This document shows positions 16,011 through 23,187 of a stretch of 23,187 bases of DNA, one piece after another. Location of the stretch: contig DPDG01000047.1 in assembly GCA_003526375.1 (NCBI GenBank), forward strand, positions 1 to 23,187. The letters run 5' to 3'. A program made the position numbers and the translations under genes. The stretch comes from Lentisphaeria bacterium. Lineage in GTDB: Bacteria > Verrucomicrobiota > Lentisphaeria > Victivallales > UBA1829. A model generated the notes under the pieces. It had not been told where the DNA came from. It made no database searches and saw only the letters and a list, made by a program, of their open reading frames with translations. The stretch's first letter is position 1. Every line of letters begins with the position of its first letter.

Positions 16011-16038
16011 ATTATAAACAAAATTCTGAAAAAAGCAA
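16011..16038 (-). promoter_or_regulatory. Sigma-70-type promoter of locus B structural genes
   Basis: On the minus strand, TTGCTT (16038-16033) is followed after 16 bases by a perfect TATAAT (16016-16011). It lies in the short AT-rich gap between the LacI stop and the prepilin-like gene and reads toward the latter. No later promoter was noticed in the tightly packed genes down to 8640, so it probably drives the whole cluster. Confidence 0.65.
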
Positions 16039-16056
16039 TACCGGAAAATATTTTTT

Positions 16057-17079
16057 TCAATGATTTTTCTGATTTTTTTTCGGAGGTGCAGTCGATTCCC
16101 TTACAATCAGCCGCCGTTTCACGCGATAAATCATACGGGGAGCATCCGGATTCGCCATGCGGTGCAGAAGACATGCGACAAGACAGTCCGACAGAGAATC
16201 GTCCGCACGCTCTCCGAATGAGGTAAGGGTTGGAGTAACGACCTCGGTAAAAGGGATATTGTCGCATCCGGTCACACTCAAATCCTCGGGCAAATGATAA
16301 CCGCGGCGCGTCATTTCCCGCATGAAATAAATCGCCAGCATATCGGTGGGCAGGACTATTGCCGTTGGACGTTCCTTCATCGCTTCATACCAGTCCGCCA
16401 CCAGATTTGCAAGATTCGGAAGATTCGGGGGAGCCATGACGGAAAGAGAATCCAAGGTTCCCATCCATTGAGTGGAAAGCCCGCGCGCTTTCAGCTCTTC
16501 GGCAAAATGCGCCGTCAATTTTCCGTAGCGAACCGGCAGTTGCACGGAATACGGATACGCAATCTTCCTGTGTCCAAGCTGGTACAGATGCTCAATCACC
16601 TGGGTGAAAATATCTTCCCCGTCAAAGTCAACCACATCAAACCGGGCGTCATCCGTAATCAGAGATACAACAGGAATCTTTATATCGTGTGGCATATGCT
16701 GTGGCTCGACGGTAATGATCCCCGATGGACAGCGGCACAAAATACTTTCTGTCGCCCTGATCTGCCCTTTGAAATCTTCCCAGAAAGCGAAAGTGGAGAG
16801 ATACCCGTGTGCCTCCAGCAAAGGGGCAAGCGCTCCGGTCAAATAGCTGTAAATATTATTGACGGGAGCCGGCAGGAGAATGCCGACGGCAGAACTTTTA
16901 CCTCTGCGCAGCTCCTGTGCAGCAAGATTTCTGCGATAACCGAGACGCCTCGCCGTGTCGATGATTTTCCGCGAAGTCTCCTCGCTGATCCGCCGTTGCC
17001 TACCCTGCCCGGAAAGCACCGCTGAAACTGCTGTCTGGCTGACGCCCGCAAGTGCCGCAATATCTTTTGTCGTAATCAT
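16057..17079 (-). CDS. LacI-family transcriptional regulator (locus B)
   Basis: The product opens MITTKDIAALAGVSQTAVSAVLSG, a LacI helix-turn-helix at the normal distance from the start, then a hinge region (LAAQELRRGKSSAVGILLP) and a full periplasmic-binding-protein-like domain. Family markers include LGHRKIAYP, PTAIVLPTDMLA and LSVTGCDNIPF. From ATG 17079 it has 340 residues. A GTG at 17106 would add nine residues; neither start has a strong ribosome-binding site, so the choice rests on domain position. The gene lies immediately upstream of, and in the same direction as, the operator and genes it probably controls. It is a distant relative of the locus A regulator, not a recent copy. Ligand unknown. 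Confidence 0.92.
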   Translation of the reverse strand: MITTKDIAALAGVSQTAVSAVLSGQGRQRRISEETSRKIIDTARRLGYRRNLAAQELRRGKSSAVGILLPAPVNNIYSYLTGALAPLLEAHGYLSTFAFWEDFKGQIRATESILCRCPSGIITVEPQHMPHDIKIPVVSLITDDARFDVVDFDGEDIFTQVIEHLYQLGHRKIAYPYSVQLPVRYGKLTAHFAEELKARGLSTQWMGTLDSLSVMAPPNLPNLANLVADWYEAMKERPTAIVLPTDMLAIYFMREMTRRGYHLPEDLSVTGCDNIPFTEVVTPTLTSFGERADDSLSDCLVACLLHRMANPDAPRMIYRVKRRLIVRESTAPPKKNQKNH

Positions 17080-17213
17080 CAGGAAACCCCGGGGATGGTG
17101 ACACACTCATAAATCAACTTCCTACCGGACAAAAACTCATCACAAGACAAATGCCGCAATCTCATCCGGAACAACCGCCCCCCGCTTCCGATGCATGGGG
17201 ACTTTTATATTAA

Positions 17214-17242
17214 GAAATAAACCATTGTTCCGGCTTTGTCAA
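17214..17242 (-). promoter_or_regulatory. Probable promoter of the locus B LacI gene
   Basis: On the minus strand a perfect -35 box TTGACA (17242-17237) is followed after 17 bases by TATTTC (17219-17214), a poor -10 box. It reads into the LacI gene with a leader of about 130 bases. The -35 is strong and the -10 uncertain. The surrounding gap (17107-17321) holds nothing else beyond this and a weak terminator. Confidence 0.4.
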
Positions 17243-17283
17243 GGGCAAAAAATATTTTTTTGATTTTTTATCCGTGAAAAAAG

Positions 17284-17309
17284 AAAAAACGCCCCCTGGA
17301 ACTTCCCGG
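17284..17309 (-). terminator. Weak intrinsic terminator after the GH89-like gene
   Basis: Read on the minus strand, an imperfect short hairpin CCGGGAAGTTCCAGG (17309-17295) is followed by GGGCG and then T-rich sequence from 17289. It lies 13 bases past the GH89-like stop. The stem is short and has one mismatch, so the call rests mainly on the T run and position. Confidence 0.35.
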
Positions 17310-17321
17310 TCTGTTTTATCT

Positions 17322-19655
17322 TCAAACAAGAATCTTTTCCGAACCGACGATCACCTCATCCGCAATTGTCACCAATTCAGCAAGCGTTCCCGGCAGCGCG
17401 GCAATACAATGCTCCCGATCCGGTGCAAGATCGGCAAGAGGAGTATTATAGAACCGGTCTCCGATCCGCTTCTTCTCACTGCTGAAAAGAGCTTCCGGAT
17501 AACGCCACGGGGACCGGTCGCCGGAAGTGATTCTGGATGTCAACCATCTGCAATAACATTCGAACTCGGGGATATAACAACCATCGAACAGTTCATAGAT
17601 GAAACTGCGGCAGTAACTGTTTTCCGCATTGCCTTTCAAAGTCGACTCAAAACCGGGATTGGTCCGGTAACTCTCCTGCATTCGAAGCAGGCTTGCATAA
17701 AGCGAAAAGTCCTCATGTGCGCCAAGAAGCATCTTTTCATTTCCGAGCAGTCTGCCGATCAGTTCCGCATATTTCAAAACCGAAGCGCCGTCCTCCTCTC
17801 CGTTCCGCCATGCCTCCATGCGCAAGGCAAGAACCCCGCACGCGAAATTAGACAGCCGGGAAACGGCACAGCGCGCAAGATCCATCCAGTCCCGTTTCGC
17901 ATGGCGGTTCAGACCGGCATAATCCAGACAGCCAAGCATCCGGAAACACATCGGTGCAATCCGAATCGTTCCATTCAGTTCTTTTGTGATTGCTTCATGA
18001 TTTTCCAACAGCAGTACATTCAGGTCAGTCATCGCGTATTCCAGAATCCGGAAAGAATAATCCACGTAAAGACAGCCTCTCACCGGCATCTGCTGGTTCT
18101 GCCGCCAGTAATTACTCCGGATCAACGGCAGCATGGTGCGCCATACTGGGGTCATCCGGGCGTATTCCCCCGCATTCCGATAGCGTTTCCGGCAGAAAAC
18201 CTCCAGGAAATCCGAAATGCGGAAGTTCTCCGGATTCCAACTGTTCGCCGCAAAATATTCCAGCATAAGGGTATCAGTATGGGAACTCTCCGGCCAGTAA
18301 ACCATCCCCCTGCACATCGGGTCTTTCGCCGCAGCCGGAAGACGCCGTTCAATCACATTGTAATTGCCGCGCATTTCCGTATTCGCCTCGAATGCATGAA
18401 AAATGCCGAACGTCCACGGGAAATTGCCGACCAGATTCCAGTTCTGAAAATTATTCAGTTCATCGCAACTGTCGGAAGTATAATCAAGAATCATAGTGTT
18501 CCGCGGATTCAATTCACGGATAAGGCTGCGCACCTCCTCCGGCGTCCAGTAACATATGAAGTCCCATGTCGCAAGCATCAGAGGCGCGGAGGAATATCTG
18601 GAACGCAATTTCCCGATGATCCGGCGGTAAGTGTAGAGCTTCATCAGATGATTCCGCGCATGATCCCGGTAGCAGAGGCGTTCCGCAAGGCCGATGGTAT
18701 GAAACAATTCCGGCGAACCGTAATGTTCGATATGCGCTTCCGTCAGCTTGAAATAATCGTCGAGATGTTTTTGCTGACGGATATCCCAGACCAGCCCGGA
18801 AGGCTCTCCATACTGCGTTATGTTCGCCTGCGGCATGAATTCCGGTTTGACCGAGTCCAGAAACTCCTGCGGCGTCCGGCTGTACCAGTGGCTCATGGTT
18901 CCGGTATCCTCGGGGTGCATGAGATCCCGCTCACGGGCATACTGCAACAGCGCGGCGCGCAGTTTTCCCCGTTCTTCCAAAGACCAGAACTGCGTGCGGT
19001 CGTTGAAGGAGCGGGGGATGTCGGTGGGTGTGCTCCGGTCCGGATCGGGATAAGGCACTGTTTCCGGAAATGCCTTCTGGAAAATGTCGTCCATGCCGAT
19101 GCGGAGCATGAAGAAATTCAAACGCTTTTTCACGATCCAATCAATTTCGCGTTTCCAGTCCTCCAGATTCCAGTGTTCCGCCTGGAAACGATGGAGGCTG
19201 CGGTGCGCGAAATAACGTAGTCCCCGATATTCAAAACGAGGACTTTCCTTCACGGAAAAACCTGTCAGCGGCAGCTCATCCAGCTCCGGCACAAAATCCT
19301 CATCCCAGAACCAGGAACAGCCGCATCGTTCCAGATAATCGTAAACGCCGTAAAGCAGGGAACGCCCCCTGCCTCCCGCGATCAATAGAAGATTCCGGTT
19401 ATTTTCATGAAGGCTCGTCAGCGAATAGTCATCGCTGTCATAACGAATACCGAGCGAATCCACCTTCCCCGCCAGAAGAAGCTCCAGCACGAATGGATGT
19501 TCCGCATCATTGCCCAATACGATAAGGTCGCTTGTCTCATCGTCCACCGTAATGATCTCCGGTGTCCGCCCTGTGATTTTCCGTGAGTAACCGGCGAAAA
19601 TTTCCGCCGCTGTCTGGTAAATTCCCATCGCTTCGGGAATCAGGATTTTGAACAT
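17322..19655 (-). CDS. GH89-like alpha-N-acetylglucosaminidase-family protein
   Basis: The 777-residue product has an N-terminal alpha/beta domain (about 1-140) ending LLYGVYDYLERCGCSWFW. A barrel follows, entered by RGLRYFAHRSLHRF and WKREIDWIVKKRLNFF, which matches the signature WEREIDWMALNGIN of human NAGLU and GH89 enzymes. E325 (in GLAERLCYRD) and E456 (in YWPESSHTD) sit 131 residues apart. From memory, the NAGLU catalytic glutamates are E316 and E446, the second in a T-P-E-G segment, so these are the candidate pair. A helical C-terminal region completes the protein. GH89 removes terminal alpha-linked GlcNAc, as found in mucins and heparan sulfate. No signal peptide is seen, so a cytoplasmic site is likely. 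GAGG lies upstream of ATG 19655. The sequence is divergent, and a related unclassified family is possible. Confidence 0.68.
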   Translation of the reverse strand: MFKILIPEAMGIYQTAAEIFAGYSRKITGRTPEIITVDDETSDLIVLGNDAEHPFVLELLLAGKVDSLGIRYDSDDYSLTSLHENNRNLLLIAGGRGRSLLYGVYDYLERCGCSWFWDEDFVPELDELPLTGFSVKESPRFEYRGLRYFAHRSLHRFQAEHWNLEDWKREIDWIVKKRLNFFMLRIGMDDIFQKAFPETVPYPDPDRSTPTDIPRSFNDRTQFWSLEERGKLRAALLQYARERDLMHPEDTGTMSHWYSRTPQEFLDSVKPEFMPQANITQYGEPSGLVWDIRQQKHLDDYFKLTEAHIEHYGSPELFHTIGLAERLCYRDHARNHLMKLYTYRRIIGKLRSRYSSAPLMLATWDFICYWTPEEVRSLIRELNPRNTMILDYTSDSCDELNNFQNWNLVGNFPWTFGIFHAFEANTEMRGNYNVIERRLPAAAKDPMCRGMVYWPESSHTDTLMLEYFAANSWNPENFRISDFLEVFCRKRYRNAGEYARMTPVWRTMLPLIRSNYWRQNQQMPVRGCLYVDYSFRILEYAMTDLNVLLLENHEAITKELNGTIRIAPMCFRMLGCLDYAGLNRHAKRDWMDLARCAVSRLSNFACGVLALRMEAWRNGEEDGASVLKYAELIGRLLGNEKMLLGAHEDFSLYASLLRMQESYRTNPGFESTLKGNAENSYCRSFIYELFDGCYIPEFECYCRWLTSRITSGDRSPWRYPEALFSSEKKRIGDRFYNTPLADLAPDREHCIAALPGTLAELVTIADEVIVGSEKILV

Positions 19656-19714
19656 GTTCAGTCGCCTCGCTTTTTGTTTCCAGTTGATTTGCAGACGTTC
19701 CTCTTACTCTGCAT

Positions 19715-19744
19715 TTAATATTTCCGGTCTTTCGCCAAAAGCAA
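19715..19744 (-). promoter_or_regulatory. Candidate promoter of the GH89-like gene
   Basis: On the minus strand TTGCTT (19744-19739) and TATTAA (19720-19715) are separated by 18 bases and lie about 60 bases before the start codon. Both boxes are partial matches. It diverges from the IclR promoter, with a palindrome between the two. Confidence 0.4.
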
Positions 19745-19758
19745 TTCAGGAAGAAGAT

Positions 19759-19777
19759 TTTCCCTTATTATGGGAAA
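19759..19777. promoter_or_regulatory. Palindrome between divergent promoters, candidate IclR operator
   Basis: TTTCCCTTATTATGGGAAA is a 6-bp perfect inverted repeat with a 7-base spacer. It lies 14 bases upstream of the -35 box of the GH89-like promoter and 8 bases upstream of that of the IclR gene. A regulator bound here could affect both directions. IclR-family proteins commonly bind short palindromes beside their own genes; this assignment is by position. Confidence 0.45.
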
Positions 19778-19785
19778 TTAAGTTC

Positions 19786-19813
19786 TTGAAAAACAGCGTT
19801 CAGGGAATATTGT
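19786..19813 (+). promoter_or_regulatory. Candidate promoter of the IclR-family gene
   Basis: TTGAAA (19786-19791) and TATTGT (19808-19813) are spaced by 16 bases and lead into the IclR gene with a short leader of about 20 bases. Both boxes are good but not perfect matches to the sigma-70 consensus. Confidence 0.5.
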
Positions 19814-19839
19814 AGACCAAAAAACAACAGGGAGAGATT

Positions 19840-20595
19840 ATGCGGAAAAAAGATGAAGTGCCGGTTAAAGCCGTAAAAAAAGCCTTGGATCTGCTGTCCG
19901 TTCTCCTGTTTGACAGCCCGCAGGGAGCACGTCTGAAGACGCTTGCGCAGAAACAGGGACTCTCCGTCAAAACGGCTCATAATCTGCTGAAGACAATGGT
20001 ATATTGCGGTTATGCGGAAAAAGACGGTTTCGGTCATTATACCGGCGGCTATCTATGCAGAAAAATCGCCTACAGCAATCAGACGGCAACCTGCCGTTTT
20101 CAATCGTATGTAACCGATATTCTGCTGAAACATGTGAAAAAAATCAGGGAGGGTATGACCTACATTATTCTGGAAAACAATGTCTGGACCACTTTTGTGA
20201 ACGTCGGCCCCGGGGGTGATATTTACCGTGTCGGCACAGATCCGGTCCGCAGATTTTATCTTTATGAAACAGCTACGGGACGAGTCATTTTTTCTTTTTC
20301 TCCGCCGGAACGACAACAGCTCCTCATGGAAGAAAACGGAATTCCGGAATTTTACTGGGAGGATTATGAAAATGATGTGAAACGAATCCGTAGACAGGGG
20401 TATTGCATTACGTTGCGCAAACGTTACCGGACTTACAGCTACAGTGTTCCGGTCTTTGTCCCCGGCAGAGAAATCGCCGGTGCGCTGGGAGTCTACACAC
20501 TTCCCGAACATGCAAATGAAAAACAAGACCGGTTCATTCTCGCCCATTTGAAAAAAGCATCGGAAAGCATCACACAATATCTTATGGAGAATTGA
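19840..20595 (+). CDS. IclR-family transcriptional regulator
   Basis: The 251-residue product has the IclR arrangement: a winged helix-turn-helix near the N-terminus (VKAVKKALDLLSVL, then RLKTLAQKQGLSVKTAHNLL), a connecting helix, and a ligand-binding domain ending GYCITLRKRYRTYSYSVPVF, with IAGALGVYTL as the final core strand. AGGGAGAG precedes the ATG. The length matches the family norm. It is transcribed away from the GH89-like gene with a palindrome between them, so control of that gene, activating or repressing, is the natural reading. The ligand is unknown; family members sense small organic molecules. Confidence 0.85.
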   Translation: MRKKDEVPVKAVKKALDLLSVLLFDSPQGARLKTLAQKQGLSVKTAHNLLKTMVYCGYAEKDGFGHYTGGYLCRKIAYSNQTATCRFQSYVTDILLKHVKKIREGMTYIILENNVWTTFVNVGPGGDIYRVGTDPVRRFYLYETATGRVIFSFSPPERQQLLMEENGIPEFYWEDYENDVKRIRRQGYCITLRKRYRTYSYSVPVFVPGREIAGALGVYTLPEHANEKQDRFILAHLKKASESITQYLMEN

Positions 20596-21251
20596 CTGTG
20601 AATAAATTCACTTCATATTCTGCAGGATACGCCGGAAATGAATCGGAATCATATCGTGGTGCAGACGAAAAAAGACGCGTAAAATCATTCATGGTATATG
20701 TATTTTTTTCGAAACGTCTTGAGCACGGTCAGCTCCAACTCCCGGTATCGGCAGAAGGGAAGATTGAATTGGAGTCTCGGTGACTTTATGTGTATGTCCC
20801 CGGTTCACCTCCATGGTAGAAACCGGCAATACAAAATCTTTAGCAATGATTTTTTGTATGAGAATACGCCAACACGGATTTTAAGTTTCCACTGGACAGC
20901 CTGTCAATCATACTTGTATTTTGAAACTGCAAACTGCATGATATATAGAGATTGACACTGCCAAAACAATGAAACACTGAAGAAATTACTTCTTTTTGAC
21001 GTTTGAGACTTGACAAATCCATCGTGGGAGAGAATTTTTAAAGCAAAGAAAACTCATTCGGAGATTTTGAAACCATTAATAACCGGGCAGTCTCTTAAAA
21101 ATGGATTGATGGAGGTTCCCTGAATATTAACTGCAAGCATTACAGAAATAGTTTTTTGTCTTTTGAGGACAGAAATTGAATTTGACCCCAAAAAATACAG
21201 AAAGGGTGTAAAAAAAAGGGTTCGGCCCTTGATTTTTACATAACAGAAAAA
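20596..21251. other. Gap of about 650 bases with no recognised gene
   Basis: The region is AT-rich and more broken by stops than its neighbours. Frames of 60-85 codons occur but have no family resemblance and no convincing ribosome-binding site. GTGAATAAATTCAC (20598-20611), a 6-bp inverted repeat, sits just after the IclR stop. TTGACA occurs twice (about 20953 and 21011) without a matching -10 box. A terminator-like hairpin at 21216-21230 is listed separately. The region may hold the long leader of the GH13 gene or remains of lost genes. Confidence 0.5.
21216..21236 (+). promoter_or_regulatory. Terminator-like hairpin in the GH13 gene leader
   Basis: AAGGG (21216-21220), loop TTCGG, CCCTT (21226-21230), then GATTTTT: a short stem flanked by an A run before and a T run after, which can extend the pairing. 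It ends about 15 bases before the GH13 start codon. It could end an upstream transcript, attenuate the gene, or fold over a weak start site. Confidence 0.35.
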
Positions 21252-22601
21252 ATGTCATGTACTGCAAAAAGTGCACCGGATTTCCTGAAGAAATCAGTCA
21301 TATACCAGATATTCCTGCGTCCATTCACACCGGGAGGAACACTGCAAAGCGCCTTCCGGATGTTGCCTTACCTGTCGGAACTGGGAGCGGATATCCTTTA
21401 TCTTTGCCCTCCGATGGTCGCAGATGACGATGTACGGCTGGAGTTCTGGAGCGACCGTCAGAAAAAATGTGCATTGAACAACCCCATGAATCCTTACCGT
21501 TTGAAAGACTATTATAATGTAGATCCCGAATACGGCACCAATGAAGATCTGAAAAAATTCGTAGCCGGTGCCCATGAACTCGGCATGAGGGTGATTCTGG
21601 ATCTGGTCTATTACCATTGCGGCCCGACGCCAGTATTTCTGAAGGAACATCCGGACTTCGTGGTCCGCGATGCCGAAGGCAGGGTAAAAAATGGTAGATG
21701 GCATTTTCCCGAACTGAATTTCGAATCTTCTGCTCTGCGCGAATATCTTTGGCAGAACATGGAAATGTTTATCCGAAACTATGATTTCGATGGATTCCGT
21801 TGCGATGTGGCCGATGCGGTTCCACTTGATTTCTGGGAGGAAGGACGCCGTCGGATTGAGGCAATCAAACCGGATGTCATCATGCTGGCGGAAAGCGGTC
21901 AGAAGAATGAACAGAACACCGCTTTCGATCTGAATTATTTCTTTGCATGGGGGGGTCTTTCCGATGTTTTCCGCGGTGATGAGCCCGCCTCTAAGATCGT
22001 GGAGATCTGGCAGGAATACATGAATACCCTCCTGCCTGGAGCACGGGTGATCCATGCCACCGAAAATCATGATATTGTCAATGAATCAGGAGAAAACCGG
22101 ATTGAGAAAATCATAGGGCGCAAAGGTCATGACGCTATGCTTTTTCTGGATTTCAGCCTCGACGGCGTACCGTTTCTCTACAACGGTCAGGAAATTGCAG
22201 ACTCCAGCATGCATTCCATATGGGGAAACCGCTTCCACGGTAGAAACTTGACTATCGATTGGTCCAATGCCCTGACAACTGATGGACAGGCGCGTTTTGA
22301 TCTCGTCCGGAAACTGATTTCCATGCGGAAAACCGAGGAAGCTTTGTATGAAGGCAGTGTGAATTGGCTCGAACACGATCATAAGGATAGCGTCCTTGCT
22401 CTAACTCGGAATAGTGAAAATCAGAATCTTCTGATCGCGGTCAACTGCCGTAATCAGCCCGTTCACGTGACTCTGAACTGCCGCATAGCCCGTGTTGTGG
22501 AAACGCCTGTGTTCATGAACCGCGGAGCAGATTTCCGAATCGGGGACGACATGGTTCAAGTCGATCTATTGCCTTACGGTTTTCTGATGATGGAATACTA
22601 A
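21252..22601 (+). CDS. GH13 alpha-amylase-family enzyme, cytoplasmic
   Basis: The 449-residue product has all four GH13 regions: DLVYYH (D117-H122), GFRCD with nucleophile D185 and R183, MLAESG with acid/base E214, and TENHD with H273 and transition-state stabiliser D274. The barrel opens SVIYQIFLRPFTPGG and is followed by a small C-terminal beta domain (about 365-449). There is no signal peptide, so it acts inside the cell on alpha-glucosides such as maltodextrins, trehalose or sucrose-like sugars. The subfamily and bond type cannot be decided from the motifs. ATG 21252 has only a weak AGAAAAA upstream, and no better in-frame start is apparent. No neighbouring gene clearly belongs to its pathway. 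Confidence 0.9.
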   Translation: MSCTAKSAPDFLKKSVIYQIFLRPFTPGGTLQSAFRMLPYLSELGADILYLCPPMVADDDVRLEFWSDRQKKCALNNPMNPYRLKDYYNVDPEYGTNEDLKKFVAGAHELGMRVILDLVYYHCGPTPVFLKEHPDFVVRDAEGRVKNGRWHFPELNFESSALREYLWQNMEMFIRNYDFDGFRCDVADAVPLDFWEEGRRRIEAIKPDVIMLAESGQKNEQNTAFDLNYFFAWGGLSDVFRGDEPASKIVEIWQEYMNTLLPGARVIHATENHDIVNESGENRIEKIIGRKGHDAMLFLDFSLDGVPFLYNGQEIADSSMHSIWGNRFHGRNLTIDWSNALTTDGQARFDLVRKLISMRKTEEALYEGSVNWLEHDHKDSVLALTRNSENQNLLIAVNCRNQPVHVTLNCRIARVVETPVFMNRGADFRIGDDMVQVDLLPYGFLMMEY

Positions 22602-23187
22602 TTTTCAGTCGGAAAATGAATATATTTCAGTCGTTTTTCTGTTATTAAGCTTCGACAGGACTTTTTTCATGACTCCTTGACATTTTCAGTTCCGGCTTTA
22701 CTTAAGTCTTTATCTATCCTTATTTCTTTTACCTGCTGTTCCTCTTTTTCGATGGAAAAAAAGAGAAGAATAGTAGGGATTTATCAGTTCCTGTCTGGCA
22801 TAGGAATGCAAATTGATAGATATTCCTAATGGATATCTCCGGTTATGGAAAAGCAGATTTCGACAATCTGTAAAAATTCTATGAATCAAAAAGACTTTGG
22901 TTATGAATAATGCGAAAATGCAGCCCTCGCTTTTTTTATGACTGACCTCTAGTTACAGGGCTTTTGAGTTTATTGCCTGATAACAGATGGGCTATGACAA
23001 GAATAAGAGGTGGTGGAGAATTTGACTTTAGAGGAGCCTGAAAAGCAAAAGCCGAATTTTTTGCGTGTATTTCCTTCCAAAAATCCTCTCTGGATCAAAA
23101 GCCCCGACTTTTACTTTTCCGGGAAATTTGCTGGAAGGAAAAGACTGAGTGGTAAAGAATTTCAAAATGGGTCTTCACGGGAATTTG
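22602..23187. other. Terminal 586 bases without a recognised gene
   Basis: The region is AT-rich. Just after the GH13 stop a weak 6-bp hairpin, ATTTTC (22601-22606) with GAAAAT (22612-22617), could be a poor terminator. A second inverted repeat is CTCTTTTT (22742-22749) with AAAAAGAG (22758-22765). From 23007 an open frame of about 60 codons runs off the window end, with only GTG or TTG starts and no recognisable family. A 10-bp inverted repeat lies at 23070-23141. Confidence 0.5.
23070..23141. repeat. 10-bp inverted repeat with 52-base spacer
   Basis: TTTCCTTCCA (23070-23079) and TGGAAGGAAA (23132-23141) are perfectly complementary. The pair lies in AT-rich sequence without a recognised gene. 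It might mark the ends of a small element or a structured RNA, but there is no other support. Confidence 0.3.

Noticed and set aside
17166..17233. 9-bp inverted repeat CCGGAACAA/TTGTTCCGG flanking the locus B LacI leader
   Set aside because: The arms are 50 bases apart without a supporting fold, and CCGGAA-type words are common in this genome, so chance is likely.
17274..19220. A 648-codon open frame on the plus strand opposite the GH89-like gene
   Set aside because: The opposite strand carries the WKREIDW and LLYGVYDYLE motifs. This frame shows no family pattern.
20592..20955. Two overlapping open frames of 63 and 85 codons after the IclR gene
   Set aside because: No family resemblance, no good ribosome-binding site, and AT-rich composition unlike the neighbouring genes.
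23007..23187. Open frame running off the right edge of the window
   Set aside because: Only GTG or TTG starts with poor ribosome-binding sites and no recognised family. It is too short to judge, so it is not called a gene.

Overview
The window most resembles a gut member of the Lentisphaerota (Victivallis-like). This is inferred from the gene style, not from a marker gene. The signs are LacI-family regulators paired with prepilin-like 'FTLIELL' proteins carrying an H-x9-DG motif, several large DUF4838 glycosidase-like proteins, many small secreted beta-rich proteins, and a set of carbohydrate-active enzymes. No rRNA, tRNA or CRISPR array was seen.

Layout. Positions 1-1230 hold a terminator for a gene left of the window and a decayed, 5'-truncated IS66 transposase on the minus strand. 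Positions 1175-8362 are plus-strand locus A: promoter and operator, LacI regulator, prepilin-like protein, secreted two-module protein, small secreted protein, DUF4838/GH163-like protein, GH29 fucosidase and a hairpin. Positions 8640-17242 are locus B on the minus strand, convergent with A and built to the same plan: LacI regulator, promoter and operator, prepilin-like protein, secreted two-module protein, DUF4838 lipoprotein, a shorter secreted protein and a second DUF4838 protein. Positions 17322-20595 hold a divergent pair: a GH89-like (alpha-N-acetylglucosaminidase-like) enzyme and an IclR-family regulator, with a palindrome between their promoters. Positions 21252-22601 encode a cytoplasmic GH13 enzyme after a 650-base gap without a recognisable gene. 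The last 586 bases hold no recognisable gene.

How it may work together. Each of loci A and B looks like a self-contained glycan-use unit: its own LacI sensor, its own prepilin-like protein, one or more exported non-catalytic proteins that may bind carbohydrate, and DUF4838 enzymes. The family is linked, from memory, to GH163 endo-beta-N-acetylglucosaminidase. Together with a fucosidase and a GH89-like enzyme, the activities point to GlcNAc- and fucose-bearing host glycans such as mucin or N-glycans. That target is an inference. The most notable result is the duplicated, mirror-arranged regulator/prepilin/binding-protein/DUF4838 cassette. It has no SusC/SusD-like transporter in the window and could be a Lentisphaerota counterpart of a polysaccharide utilisation locus.
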